DNA from: Catellatospora citrea
GTDB lineage: Bacteria > Actinomycetota > Actinomycetes > Mycobacteriales > Micromonosporaceae
Assembly: GCF_003610235.1 (NCBI RefSeq)
Contig: NZ_RAPR01000001.1
Location: 6,758,001-6,822,000, forward strand
Direction of reading: 5' to 3'
Length of the DNA stretch: 64,000 nucleotides
Part shown: positions 24,868-33,993 of the stretch, piece by piece
Layout: every line of letters begins with the position of its first letter
Numbering within the stretch: position 1 is the stretch's first letter
Program-made: the position numbers and the translations under genes
The notes under the pieces: model-generated
Databases searched by the model: none
What the model was told of the DNA's origin: nothing
The model's input: the letters and a program-made list of their open reading frames with translations, nothing else

Positions 24868-27417
24868 ATGAACTCGTACACCGTGTTCGCGGACTGGGCA
24901 CGACGCTTCGGTGTGGATGCCGCGGTGCAGAGCCTCTCCGACGCGTTCGCGCCCGAAAAGCTCGAGGCCTTCCGCACGCAGTTCGAGCTGGACAAGGCCA
25001 AGGTGCAGGCGGGGGGACCGCCGATCATCACCGCCGGATCTGACGACTGGTACAGCGGCCCGAACGCGGCCGACCGCTACTGGCCGGCCTTGAAGAACCG
25101 CTTCGAGGCCGACGGATGGCCGGACGAGCGGGTGGGGTCGGTCGACCACTCCTCCAGCACGGTCGTGGCGCACACCCCACGACCCGAGCGCACCAAGTGG
25201 GACTCCAAGGGGCTGGTCGTCGGCTATGTGCAGAGCGGCAAGACGACGAACTTCACCGCCGTCATCGCCAAGTTGGCCGACGTGCAGTACCGGCTGGTCA
25301 TCGTCTTATCCGGTATCCACAACGGTCTGCGTCGTCAGACTCAGGTCCGTCTGGACCAGTACCTGAAGGATCTCAATCCGGACCGCTGGGTGACGCTGAC
25401 GGAGGAGTCCCGCGACTTCGTGAAGCCGGCGCACGAGTTCGCGGCGGTGCTCAGTTCGGAGAAGACCGTCCTGGCCGTCGTGAAGAAGAACGCGGCGGTC
25501 CTGGGCAAGCTGATCAAGTGGCTCGACACGGCCAACGGACGCAAGGCGCTGGAGACGGCGGCGGTCCTGGTCGTCGACGACGAGGCCGACCAGGCGTCGG
25601 TGGCCACCGGCCGTATCAACCCTCTCGTCCGCAAGCTGCTGGGACTCATGCCGCGGTGCACCTACGTTGGCTACACCGCGACGCCGTTCGCGAACGTGTT
25701 CGTGGACCCGACCCAAGACGACCTGTATCCGAAGTCGTTCATCCTCAACCTACCCCGGCCCGATGGCTACTTCGGCCCTGAGACGATCTTCGGCCGTGAC
25801 GCGGTCGAAGGGGAGGACGACGACGAGCTGGGCCCGCCCGACGGGTACGACATGGTTCGCACGGTCGAAGAGGCCGACGTCCCGCTGCTGCGTCCGGGCG
25901 GCAAGGAGCCGGCGGACGGGTTTGCCCCGACGATGATCGATCCTCTGGTGACCGCGGTCCACTGGTTCTGGTTGGCCACCGCGGCCCGCCGCGCGCGGGG
26001 CGACGACGGACACAGCACCATGCTCATCCACACCTCGGTCAAGATCGCCGTTCACGAGAGCTACCGCGCCCCCCTGCAGACGCTGCAACGCCGGGCCTCG
26101 GAGGAGTTGACCTCGGGCCGCCCGGAGGTCCTCGACCGGTGGCGCCGTGTGTGGGAGGAGGAGTCCGCCAAGGTCCCGGCGGAGGAGTTCGACCAGAAGC
26201 AGAACACCTTCGACGACCTTCTGCCGCACCTGGGCGGGGTCGTCGACGCCACGCGCATCGTGTTGGACAACTACCGCAGCCAGGACCGACTCGACTACTC
26301 CGCCCCGTCCGTCGTCGCGATCGCGGTCGGCGGCAACACCCTGTCCCGCGGCCTGACCCTGGAAGGCCTGGTCGTCAGTTTCTTCGTCCGCGGTGCGACC
26401 GCCTACGACACCCTGCTGCAGATGGGCCGCTGGTTCGGCTACCGCACCGGATTCGAGGACCTGCCCCGGATCTGGATGACCCCCAGCCTCAACAAGGCGT
26501 TCCGCCATCTGGCGACAGTCGAGCACGAGATGCGCGACGACATCGACCGCTACCAGCGGGAGAACCTGACCCCCACACAGGTGGCCGTCCGGATCCGGAC
26601 CCACCCGTCGCTGCGGATCACTGCGAAGATGGGCGCCGCTCAACCCGCTTACATCTCCTATGCCGGCCGGCGCCTGCAGACCCGATACTTCGAGCACGCC
26701 GACGCGGAGTGGCTGCACGCCAACCGCGAGGCCGCCGAGAGCCTGGTCCAGGAGGCGACCCTGCGGGGGGTCGTCGAAGACGTCGGTGCCGCCCGCCTCA
26801 TCCGCGACGTGCCCGTGTCACTGATCAAGCAGTTCCTGTCCCGTTACCGGGTGCACGAGGAGTCACCCGATCTCGACACCACGTTGATGATCAAGTACAT
26901 CGATCAGCAGCTCACCAGCGAACAGCCCAGCCTCGCGGTGTGGTCGGTCGCCGTCGTTGTCGGCGAGGGCGACCCGGCGACGCTCGGAGGGATGGACGTC
27001 AACTACTCGATCCGGTCCCGCCTGATCAACGGCCAGCCCGGACGCGCCGACATCAAGACGCTGATGAGCAAGCAGGACCGGGCGCTGGACCTGGCCGTCA
27101 CCCCCGCAGAGGCCAAGGCCAAGAGCGAGAGCGAGCTGGTGGCGCTGCGCAACGCCGACCCGGTCTGCCGGGACCGCGGCCTGCTCGTGCTCTACCTGAT
27201 CGACCCGATCAGCGAGCCGGTGCGCACCCAACGACCCGACGCGGTCAAGCGCACGGCGCTCGCGGCGGTCAGCCCGGTCGTGGGCATGGGCGTCATCTTC
27301 CCGGGAGACGCGGGCACGAAGAAGATCCAGGCCACGCACGTCGCCGTCGACCTCACCGACGTCGAGAGCGAGAACGTCGACGAGGCCCTCGACACCGACA
27401 CGGAGGAGCCCGCGTGA
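24868..27417 (+). CDS. Z1-domain superfamily 2 helicase-like ATPase
   Basis: 849 residues. Walker A is GYVQSGKTTNF (near 120), motif II LVVDDEADQAS (near 237), motif III GYTATPFANVF (near 267). The Z1 domain covers roughly 390-620, with VGGNTLSRGLTLEGL and ATAYDTLLQMGRWFGYR as the SF2 motif V/VI equivalents. Z1 ATPases occur in restriction systems with MutL/MORC-like ATPases, PD-(D/E)XK nucleases and cytosine methyltransferases (Iyer, Abhiman and Aravind). Here it is the first of five overlapping genes; the next starts at GTG within its stop (GTGA). It likely supplies the DNA-translocating motor. Confidence 0.88.
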   Translation: MNSYTVFADWARRFGVDAAVQSLSDAFAPEKLEAFRTQFELDKAKVQAGGPPIITAGSDDWYSGPNAADRYWPALKNRFEADGWPDERVGSVDHSSSTVVAHTPRPERTKWDSKGLVVGYVQSGKTTNFTAVIAKLADVQYRLVIVLSGIHNGLRRQTQVRLDQYLKDLNPDRWVTLTEESRDFVKPAHEFAAVLSSEKTVLAVVKKNAAVLGKLIKWLDTANGRKALETAAVLVVDDEADQASVATGRINPLVRKLLGLMPRCTYVGYTATPFANVFVDPTQDDLYPKSFILNLPRPDGYFGPETIFGRDAVEGEDDDELGPPDGYDMVRTVEEADVPLLRPGGKEPADGFAPTMIDPLVTAVHWFWLATAARRARGDDGHSTMLIHTSVKIAVHESYRAPLQTLQRRASEELTSGRPEVLDRWRRVWEEESAKVPAEEFDQKQNTFDDLLPHLGGVVDATRIVLDNYRSQDRLDYSAPSVVAIAVGGNTLSRGLTLEGLVVSFFVRGATAYDTLLQMGRWFGYRTGFEDLPRIWMTPSLNKAFRHLATVEHEMRDDIDRYQRENLTPTQVAVRIRTHPSLRITAKMGAAQPAYISYAGRRLQTRYFEHADAEWLHANREAAESLVQEATLRGVVEDVGAARLIRDVPVSLIKQFLSRYRVHEESPDLDTTLMIKYIDQQLTSEQPSLAVWSVAVVVGEGDPATLGGMDVNYSIRSRLINGQPGRADIKTLMSKQDRALDLAVTPAEAKAKSESELVALRNADPVCRDRGLLVLYLIDPISEPVRTQRPDAVKRTALAAVSPVVGMGVIFPGDAGTKKIQATHVAVDLTDVESENVDEALDTDTEEPA

Positions 27418-28400
27418 CCCTCGACGACATGAGCGTTCTCGAGCGTGCGTGGGCGGTCCTGTCGCGGCCCCGATCGCGCGAGCTCGAGTCGTTCCCGCTG
27501 GACGTGACGTGTGGCGACGAACCGTGCCGGGTGGCGCTCGACGTCGCCGGCGTCCGCCATCTGCTCGTCCCCGTCGGCGACGAGACCGTGCCCGTCGATC
27601 CCAAGCCCGCGACCCTGGCGTTGGGCGTAAGGAAGATCCAGTTCGGTGGGCGGGTCGTCGCCTACGTCGACGTGTCGTGCACCGACACCGACCTGTTCGC
27701 CGAGTTCGACGAGGTGGTCGAAGACGTCCTGGAGGCGGTGGCCGGCTCGCCGCAGCCGGCAGCGGCCGCCGTCGCGGCGGTCGGGCGATGGCGCCGCCTG
27801 CTGCGCAGCCGACTGATGCGGGGCCTGTCGCGCCAGGCGAAGATCGGGCTGTTCGCCGAGCTGACGGTGTTGTCGGCCCTGGTCGCCGCAGATCCGGCCT
27901 TCCCCGTGCAGTCATGGCGTGGCCCGCTCGGCGAACCGCACGACTTCGAAGCGAGCAGGCACTGCCTGGAGGTGAAGGGTCTGGGCGCCGACGCCGACGG
28001 CGTCGTGATCCACGGATTGGACCAGTTGGACGCCCACGACGGCAGGGGACTGGACCTGGTGCTGATGCGGGTGGTGGACGACCCCGACGGTCGCAGCGTC
28101 GGCGACCTCGTCGAGCACCTGCGCGCCGCGGTCGGCTCACGGGCCGACCTGCGCCTGCGGCTAGGGGCCGCCGGCTGGCAGGAGCAGCCCGACCGACCCG
28201 ATCCCGACTCCTTCTCCGTGGGGGAGGTGCTGCGGATCAGGGTCGGCTCCGAAACCCCTCGCCTCGTCCCGTCGTCGCTGACGGCCGGTGCCCTCCCGCA
28301 GGGCGTCGCGGGCCTGTCCTACCGGCTCGACCTGGCCGAGCTGCTCGCACTGGTCGACGGGGCGTCGCTCGCCGAGATCGCCAAGGAGGCCGTGGAATGA
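27414..28400 (+). CDS. PD-(D/E)XK motif protein, DUF4420 family
   Basis: A 328-residue nuclease candidate beginning at GTG 27414, preceded by GGAGGAG and overlapping the Z1 stop by 4 bp. The restriction-endonuclease fold is visible as GLFAELTVL (Glu near 149), PHDFEAS (Asp near 176) and CLEVKGLG (ExK near 185). DUF4420 proteins are the usual nuclease of Z1/MORC-type systems. The C-terminal third (YRLDLAELLALVDG) is typical. It is the probable cutting enzyme of the operon. Confidence 0.85.
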   Translation: MTLDDMSVLERAWAVLSRPRSRELESFPLDVTCGDEPCRVALDVAGVRHLLVPVGDETVPVDPKPATLALGVRKIQFGGRVVAYVDVSCTDTDLFAEFDEVVEDVLEAVAGSPQPAAAAVAAVGRWRRLLRSRLMRGLSRQAKIGLFAELTVLSALVAADPAFPVQSWRGPLGEPHDFEASRHCLEVKGLGADADGVVIHGLDQLDAHDGRGLDLVLMRVVDDPDGRSVGDLVEHLRAAVGSRADLRLRLGAAGWQEQPDRPDPDSFSVGEVLRIRVGSETPRLVPSSLTAGALPQGVAGLSYRLDLAELLALVDGASLAEIAKEAVE

Positions 28401-30310
28401 GTGCCGCATGGTGGTCGCAGGCCTTCGCGCCCGAAGGGTCGGCCGCGGCCGAGGGCATCGTCAAACAACTCGGCCGACCGTCCTTGGATCCGCTGACCGT
28501 GCTGGTCCGCGAGGCGGCGCAGAACAGCTGGGACGCGCGCACGCCCGACGGCGTGGTGGACTTCGGAGTCGACGTGCGCATCCTGGGCGACGACGTCGCC
28601 GCCTGGCGTCGGCTGCTGCTGCCGGGGCCGGCCGAGGGCTCGGGTGTCGACCTCGACGCAGTGCTGCAGCCCGGCGGCGTCGTGCTGGTCGTGTCCGACC
28701 GTCACACCGTCGGGCTCGGCGGCCCGGTGCGCGCCGGCGAGCGCGCCAGCGACGACGAGAAGCCGGATTTCGTGCAGTTCCTGCGCAACGTCGGCGAACC
28801 CAGCGACCACCAGTTCGGCGGCGGAACCTACGGATTCGGCAAGGCCATCTTCTACCGGCTCAGCCGCGCCGGGGCGATCCTCGTCGACACCAACACCGCC
28901 GCCGGTGGACCCGCCGGGCGTCGGCTGATGGGCGCGGCGCTGGGACACAGCTGGTACCTCGGCGACAGACGATTCACCGGACGCCACTGGTGGGGGCACG
29001 TCGCGCCCGACGACGTACCCGACCCGGTGCTCGACACCCACGCCGAAGCCCTCGCCGAAAGCCTGGGACTGCCGGGGTTCGCCGACGGCCGCACCGGCAC
29101 GGACATCGTGATCCTGGCCGCGGATCTCGGTCTCACCGGTTCGGAGACCGACATACGGGAGCGTTCGCCCCACGAGGCCGCCACGTTCATCGCGTCTTCG
29201 ATCCTGTGGAACCTGTGGCCAAAGATGATCCCCGACGACGACGGACGCCACATGCGCTTCCGGGTCGGGGTTAACGGGTCGCAGGATCTCCTTCCCGCTC
29301 CTGCGGCCTTCGACGAGTTGGAGCCGTTCGTCGACGCCCTGCGTGACGTCCGCGTGGGCAGGGGCGCCCCCTACTCCCGCACCGTGGCGCCCAAGCACGC
29401 AGGTTCGTTCGCGATGGCCGTCGCCGGAGCCCCGGCCGGGGCCGGCCGATTGATGATCGAGGCTGCCAAGCCGTTCGACGGACCGCCCCGCCACGTCGCC
29501 CGCATGCGCGTGGCCGAGCTCGTGGTCGACTACCTGATCGGGCCGTCCCACCCCGATGCGCGATTCGCCTACGGCGGCGTGTTCAAGGCGTCCGAGGACG
29601 CCGACGCCCTCTTCGCGTCGTCGGAGCCGCCGACACACGACGACTGGGTCGCCAAAGGTCTCAGCGGAACGGCCCGAGGCGTGGTTCAAGGCGCCCGTTC
29701 GTTCGTCCAGAAGCAGCTGGACGAACGCCTCGGACACGGGCCCCAGGCCGGCGGCGTGGGAGGTCAAGGGCTGGGGCAGCTGGCGTCCTTCCTCGCTGGC
29801 GTCGTGCCCGGCCGGATCTTCGGGCAGGCCGCCGGAGGGACCGAAGCGGGCGACGGTGAGCGAGACGGCGTCGCAGGCGGCTGGACGGGCGAGGTGGACG
29901 TCTCAGGAGCCGCATCCGCAGGATCGGGACCCGGCGGCGGCACGGCTGCCGGCGCCGCGCTGCGTCGGGGCGGCAGGCCGCGGGTGACCGGCACGCCGAT
30001 GTTGCAGGTCCATCAGGGTCTCGCGTACCTGGTCGCCACCGTCAAGGTCCCCGGAGCGGACGTCGCGCGGATCCTGTCCGCGGACGTGGACGTGGTCGTC
30101 GAAGGCGGCGGTCGGGAGAGCGAAGCGCCGCTCGGCGCCGCCGTCCCGGAGATCATGCAGTGGCGATCGGCCGGCGGGGACGTGGTCGAGAACGGCAGGA
30201 GCGTCCGCATCTCGGCGGGCGACGAGTCGGACTGGTACGTGTACGCGACACACGTCCCCGACGCCGTCGTGCGATTCAACGTGAGTCAGGTGAGCGCCGA
30301 TGCCAGCTGA
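28397..30310 (+). CDS. MORC/MutL-like GHKL ATPase
   Basis: 637 residues starting at ATG 28397 (ATGA overlap with the DUF4420 stop, AAGGAGG upstream). The N-terminal GHKL module has the N-box LVREAAQNSWDA (near 40), VVSDRHTVGLGG (a variant of the D-x-G-x-G loop, near 98) and GGGTYGFGKAIFY (lid, near 140). A Gly-rich linker lies near 465-530, followed by a beta-rich C-terminal domain. In prokaryotic Z1/cytosine-methylase systems this ATPase is thought to act as a DNA clamp coordinating nuclease and helicase. The replaced second Gly in the D-x-G-x-G position deserves note. Confidence 0.82.
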   Translation: MSAAWWSQAFAPEGSAAAEGIVKQLGRPSLDPLTVLVREAAQNSWDARTPDGVVDFGVDVRILGDDVAAWRRLLLPGPAEGSGVDLDAVLQPGGVVLVVSDRHTVGLGGPVRAGERASDDEKPDFVQFLRNVGEPSDHQFGGGTYGFGKAIFYRLSRAGAILVDTNTAAGGPAGRRLMGAALGHSWYLGDRRFTGRHWWGHVAPDDVPDPVLDTHAEALAESLGLPGFADGRTGTDIVILAADLGLTGSETDIRERSPHEAATFIASSILWNLWPKMIPDDDGRHMRFRVGVNGSQDLLPAPAAFDELEPFVDALRDVRVGRGAPYSRTVAPKHAGSFAMAVAGAPAGAGRLMIEAAKPFDGPPRHVARMRVAELVVDYLIGPSHPDARFAYGGVFKASEDADALFASSEPPTHDDWVAKGLSGTARGVVQGARSFVQKQLDERLGHGPQAGGVGGQGLGQLASFLAGVVPGRIFGQAAGGTEAGDGERDGVAGGWTGEVDVSGAASAGSGPGGGTAAGAALRRGGRPRVTGTPMLQVHQGLAYLVATVKVPGADVARILSADVDVVVEGGGRESEAPLGAAVPEIMQWRSAGGDVVENGRSVRISAGDESDWYVYATHVPDAVVRFNVSQVSADAS

Positions 30311-31187
30311 CGTCCGCCCCTACCTGGTTCCACACTCCGGCACGGTCGTTTGGGAGCCGTGGTCCCTGCTCGAATCGTCGACCTGGTCGCCGCTGCCCGA
30401 GGAGATCGACGGGTGGGACCCCGGCACCGACCTCCGCGTGGCCCGGCGCGTGCGGGTGGACCCTGACCGTTTCGAGCGGGAGACGGGACTCGAGCTCGCG
30501 GACGTGGCGCTGGTGATCTCGTGGACCAGCTCCACGACCCACATGACGGAGGCGTCCCCGCCGGTGAGGTTCGACGCCAGCGGCCTCGCCGCGGCCGACG
30601 TGGAACTCGTCGGCGATCGCCTGTCGGGCGTGCTTACGCTGCGCAGCACGATCAGCCTCGTCCGGCCGCCCGTCGCGCCAGCCGTCGCCGTGGCGTCGAT
30701 CCCGGGCTCCGTGCTCGCCGAACACGCGCAACCTGTGGTCCTGGAGAACCTTTCGTCGATGTTCCCGGTCCATGAACTCGATTTCGCACACACGCGGTTG
30801 TCGCCGACGGCCAGCTGGCACCTGGAGACGAGCACGGACCTCACGGCGCCCTTCTACGGCACGTTCCGCGTCCTCATCAACAAGCGCGACGGCGAGCTGA
30901 GCGCCGCCGTGGCTCGTGGTGGCAAGGACAAACGGCAGCAGGCACTGCTCGACGAACTCCAAGGGAGCCTGTCGGCGCTGCTGCTCGAACTGGCTCTGCA
31001 CCTGCGCGACGAGCTGGCCGAACGCAAGGACTGGCCCGTCGACAGCGTGGGTGACGTCCTGACACGGACCTTGACGGCCTCGCTGCTGTCGGTAGTCGTG
31101 CCGCCGTCGCCAGCGGAGTTGGCGACGCTGCGGACTCAGATCTCGGGCGCGGTCAGGAAGCTGGGCAGAGGGAGGACCTTCCAGTGA
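30300..31187 (+). CDS. Unrecognised fourth protein of the Z1/MORC operon
   Basis: A 295-residue protein overlapping the MORC stop by 11 nt and ending in GTGA shared with the methyltransferase fusion. The N-terminal 200 residues are rich in alternating hydrophobic strands (ADVALVISWTSS, GVLTLRSTISLV, GTFRVLIN), suggesting a beta-sandwich. The C-terminus is helical (QQALLDELQGSLSALLLELALHL). It has no catalytic motif. Conserved position in such operons suggests a structural or target-binding subunit. Confidence 0.75.
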   Translation: MPADVRPYLVPHSGTVVWEPWSLLESSTWSPLPEEIDGWDPGTDLRVARRVRVDPDRFERETGLELADVALVISWTSSTTHMTEASPPVRFDASGLAAADVELVGDRLSGVLTLRSTISLVRPPVAPAVAVASIPGSVLAEHAQPVVLENLSSMFPVHELDFAHTRLSPTASWHLETSTDLTAPFYGTFRVLINKRDGELSAAVARGGKDKRQQALLDELQGSLSALLLELALHLRDELAERKDWPVDSVGDVLTRTLTASLLSVVVPPSPAELATLRTQISGAVRKLGRGRTFQ

Positions 31188-32965
31188 GCGAACTGTGGCC
31201 GCACCTTCCCGCGGCGGTCGGCGCAGTCGTGTACGCGGACCTGGTGGCAGGCGGCGAACCGGTTGCGCGTGAGAGCCACCCGGATCAGACCTGGTCGCCG
31301 ATCGGGGGTCGAGTCTCGGGCAAGCAGGTGCGGGAGCTGATCGACGCGGTGTCGCGCCTGGCCGAGAAGTACGAGTACCCCGAACCTGCAGGGCGTGATG
31401 CACGGGTCGCCTTCGACCGCGATGCGGCCGCACTCGTCCGACACCATCTGTCGCTCTCGTGGGCGGAGGCGGGCAACCGCAATCTCTGGTCGTTCCTTTC
31501 GCTGGTGGCCCTTCCTCACGTCACGAAGTGGCGCTTCGGCCTCAAGAACGTCGAACGGTGGATCGCCACCGACCTGACCCGGCACACGTGGGCCCGACTG
31601 TGGTGGCAGGCCGTGGTCTTCGCCGGACACGAGCACGTGCTCGCCGCGCTGAGCGAGAGCGACCTCAACGCCCTCCTCGAACGCCGCAGTCTCGGCGGGG
31701 ATCCGCGCCTCGTCCGGGAGACGGCGCGTGCGGTGACGACGTTGGCCGCCGAACCTCTTCGCCGGGCCGTCATCCGCGACGTCACGCTACGTCTCAACCG
31801 ACACCTGGCGTTCCTCGACGTACGGGCGCAGTCCGACGAACAGGTCCGTGAGCTGTGCACGAGACTGACCGCCGAGACGCTGACCCGCCTGGGCGCCGGG
31901 GTGCAGTCCGACCTCCGGGCGGTGGGCTCGGCGGCGGTCCGGCCGCGGACGCCGGACCCATCCGCCATAGGGCCGGCGCACGGGGCGAACGCCAGGCTGC
32001 GGTCTCTGGAGCTGTGCGCCGGCGCCGGAGGCTCTGCGCTCGGTCTGGAGCAGGCCGGGTTCGATCCGGTGATGCTCATCGACAACAGGGCCGTCGCATG
32101 CGAGACGCTGCGCTTGAACCGCCCTCACTGGGACGTACGCGACGTGGACCTGCTGGACTTCGCTCCCGCCGAGTACGGATATGCCCGCGGCGTCGACCTG
32201 TTGTCGGCCGGACTCCCACGAGTCCAGGCCAGCGCGACGGTCAACCGAACCCGTGGCAGCGATCTCGAGCTGCAACTGTTCGAGGCGACCGTGAAGATGA
32301 CGGGTGTCGTCGAGCCGCGGGCGCTGCTGATCGAGAACATGCCGGATCTGGTCACCAAGCCCGATTACGCACCGATCCGGACCTTTGTGGAAGAGGAACT
32401 CTCCCCGCTCGGATACCGGTGCAAGTGGCTCGTCGTCAACGCCTCGGACTTCGGTGTACCGCAAGATCGCAGGCAAGGCGTTCTGGTGGCCCTTGCTGGA
32501 GACGCGATCGATCGGTTCGAGCTGCATCCGGATCCATCGCTGCCGGTGCAGACCGTGGGTTCGGTCCTCAAGGACTCCATGGCCGCTGCGGGATGGCCCC
32601 AAGCCGAAGAGTGGGCGGCTCAGGCGCAGGAGTTCGCCCCGACCCTGGTCGGCGGATCATGGGAGAGGGGCGGCCCCGACCTCGGCCCGACCGGCTCCAA
32701 GAACGCATGGGCCCGGATCGGGGTGGACGGCGCGACCGTGGCCGACGAGCCTCCGGGGCCGGACTTCCTCTGGGATCGACACCTCGGACGCCCAGGGCTT
32801 ATCAAGCTAACCGTCGAACAGGTGGCGCTGTTGCAGGGCTTCCCGCCGGACTGGCGAATCGCCGGACTCAAGACAGCGAGATACCGACAGATCGGGCATG
32901 CGTCACCACCGCCAGTTGCCAGAGCCCTCGGACTGGCGATCCGAGCCGCCCTAGGCGAGGGATAG
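31184..32965 (+). CDS. DUF6339-cytosine-C5-methyltransferase fusion lacking the catalytic cysteine
   Basis: 593 residues. The N-terminal ~245 residues match DUF6339 (WSFLSLVALPHV, TDLTRHTWARLWWQA, RRSLGGDPRLVRETAR), a helical protein usually encoded separately in Z1 operons. From about 272 a C5-methyltransferase fold follows: motif I LELCAGAGGSALG, motif VI IENMPD, motif VIII VPQDRRQGVLVA, motif X QIGHASPPPVA. Motif IV, normally GGPPCQ, reads SAGLPRVQASA (near 343), with Arg where the nucleophilic Cys belongs. It probably cannot methylate and may bind SAM or target DNA instead. It is the last gene of the operon, with a strong terminator 130 bp downstream. Confidence 0.85.
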   Translation: MSELWPHLPAAVGAVVYADLVAGGEPVARESHPDQTWSPIGGRVSGKQVRELIDAVSRLAEKYEYPEPAGRDARVAFDRDAAALVRHHLSLSWAEAGNRNLWSFLSLVALPHVTKWRFGLKNVERWIATDLTRHTWARLWWQAVVFAGHEHVLAALSESDLNALLERRSLGGDPRLVRETARAVTTLAAEPLRRAVIRDVTLRLNRHLAFLDVRAQSDEQVRELCTRLTAETLTRLGAGVQSDLRAVGSAAVRPRTPDPSAIGPAHGANARLRSLELCAGAGGSALGLEQAGFDPVMLIDNRAVACETLRLNRPHWDVRDVDLLDFAPAEYGYARGVDLLSAGLPRVQASATVNRTRGSDLELQLFEATVKMTGVVEPRALLIENMPDLVTKPDYAPIRTFVEEELSPLGYRCKWLVVNASDFGVPQDRRQGVLVALAGDAIDRFELHPDPSLPVQTVGSVLKDSMAAAGWPQAEEWAAQAQEFAPTLVGGSWERGGPDLGPTGSKNAWARIGVDGATVADEPPGPDFLWDRHLGRPGLIKLTVEQVALLQGFPPDWRIAGLKTARYRQIGHASPPPVARALGLAIRAALGEG

Positions 32966-33092
32966 GAGTCGAACAGCCGGCGCCTGGCTGGCTTTTAAAG
33001 CGGCCGGGCGCTGGCGTCGTCTCGGAGTCGGTGTCTGCCGCATCGAATCGACTCCGCACCGCGGGCTGAGGTCGGGAGGCGGGCCCCAACGC

Positions 33093-33133
33093 CGCCCTCG
33101 GCCCGAAGGTGGTGACTTTCGGGCCGAGGGGCG
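33093..33133 (+). terminator. Terminator of the Z1/MORC operon
   Basis: A 15-bp GC-rich stem (33093-33107 with 33118-33133, one bulged G) closes a 10-nt loop. No T-run follows, but stem strength and position 130 bp after the methyltransferase stop fit an actinobacterial terminator. It separates vsr from the operon. Confidence 0.6.
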
Positions 33134-33193
33134 AATACGTGAAGACGGCCTCCCCGGCGCTCGATGTCTGGCTGTTATGCGATATTGGCAGGC

Positions 33194-33724
33194 ATGGTCC
33201 AGCCATCTGACGACATCGGGCGTCCACCGGACCCGGTCGACGCGGCGGGCGACCGGCCCTCCCGAGGTGAGAGCTGGGCGTCCAGCGCCAGCGTGCGACG
33301 CAGCATGCAGTCGAACAAGGGCAGGGACACAGAGCCCGAACTGGCTCTGCGCTCGGCCGTGCATCGACTCGGACTGCGTTACCGCGTTTGCATGAGGCCG
33401 GTGAAGGCCATCCGACGCACAGCCGACATGTGCTTCACTCGCGTGCGCGTCGCAGTATTCCTCGACGGCTGCTTCTGGCACGGCTGTCCCGTCCACCACA
33501 CCAAAGCGAAGACGAACGCGGCCTACTGGGCTGACAAGGTGGTCCGCAATCGCGAGCGCGACGCCGATACCGACAGGGTGCTGGGCGAGCACGGCTGGAC
33601 CGTCGTGCGTGTGTGGGAACATGAGGAGCCGGTGGTTGCCGCCCAACGGATCGCGGACGTCGTCCGTGCAGCGGCCAGCGACCCGGAGACCCGTTCGGGC
33701 GAGGACAACGCGAGGGCCCGTTAG
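33194..33724 (+). CDS. vsr: Vsr-family very-short-patch T:G mismatch endonuclease
   Basis: 176 residues from ATG 33194; an in-frame ATG at 33164 would add 10. Vsr motifs are clear: SVRRSMQSNKGRDTEPELALR, RTADMCF (catalytic Asp and its Phe partner), VAVFLDGCFWHGCP, and RVWEHE. Vsr nicks at T:G mismatches created by deamination of 5-methylcytosine. Its presence next to two cytosine-C5 methyltransferase genes fits that role. It has its own transcription unit after the operon terminator. Confidence 0.9.
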   Translation: MVQPSDDIGRPPDPVDAAGDRPSRGESWASSASVRRSMQSNKGRDTEPELALRSAVHRLGLRYRVCMRPVKAIRRTADMCFTRVRVAVFLDGCFWHGCPVHHTKAKTNAAYWADKVVRNRERDADTDRVLGEHGWTVVRVWEHEEPVVAAQRIADVVRAAASDPETRSGEDNARAR

Positions 33725-33963
33725 CCGACGCGCCGGAGAACGCCCTGGCCGTGAGATGACGCGCACGACGGCTCGATTTCTGAACGGCTGGAGACGGCGC
33801 ACAAGTACTACGCGTGAGCTGGGTCTTGACTCCGGAGGTGCGGAGAATCTATCTCGATTCGGCCCTCGCAGCTTCGGGCCCGATCTGAGATGAATTAGGC
33901 TGGCATGGTGCTGCCCATGAACACCCAAATGCATCATGGACGCCGAAAAGCGGTGTTCAAATG

Positions 33964-33979
33964 CCCCCCTCGGACACCA
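33964..33979 (+). repeat. tRNA-Leu 3'-end fragment, copy 2 (att-like direct repeat)
   Basis: CCCCCCTCGGACACCA, identical to 17271-17286 and in the same orientation. Here the preceding GTGTTCAAATG also keeps the T-loop (TTCAAAT), so about 27 bases look tRNA-derived, but no tRNA body is present. The 16.7 kb between the two copies forms the candidate island. Confidence 0.75.
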
Positions 33980-33993
33980 ACTAAATCCCCACC

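Noticed and set aside
26139..27413. In-frame extension of the DUF4420 gene back into the Z1 gene
   Set aside because: It is a shadow frame of the Z1 helicase; GTG 27414 with GGAGGAG is the obvious start.
27449..28396. In-frame extension upstream of the MORC-like ATPase
   Set aside because: It lies antiparallel in composition to the DUF4420 frame and lacks domain content; ATG 28397 has an ideal ribosome site and stop overlap.
28319..29767. 482-codon minus-strand frame opposite the MORC-like gene
   Set aside because: High-GC antisense shadow with no recognisable motif; the plus-strand frame has GHKL motifs.
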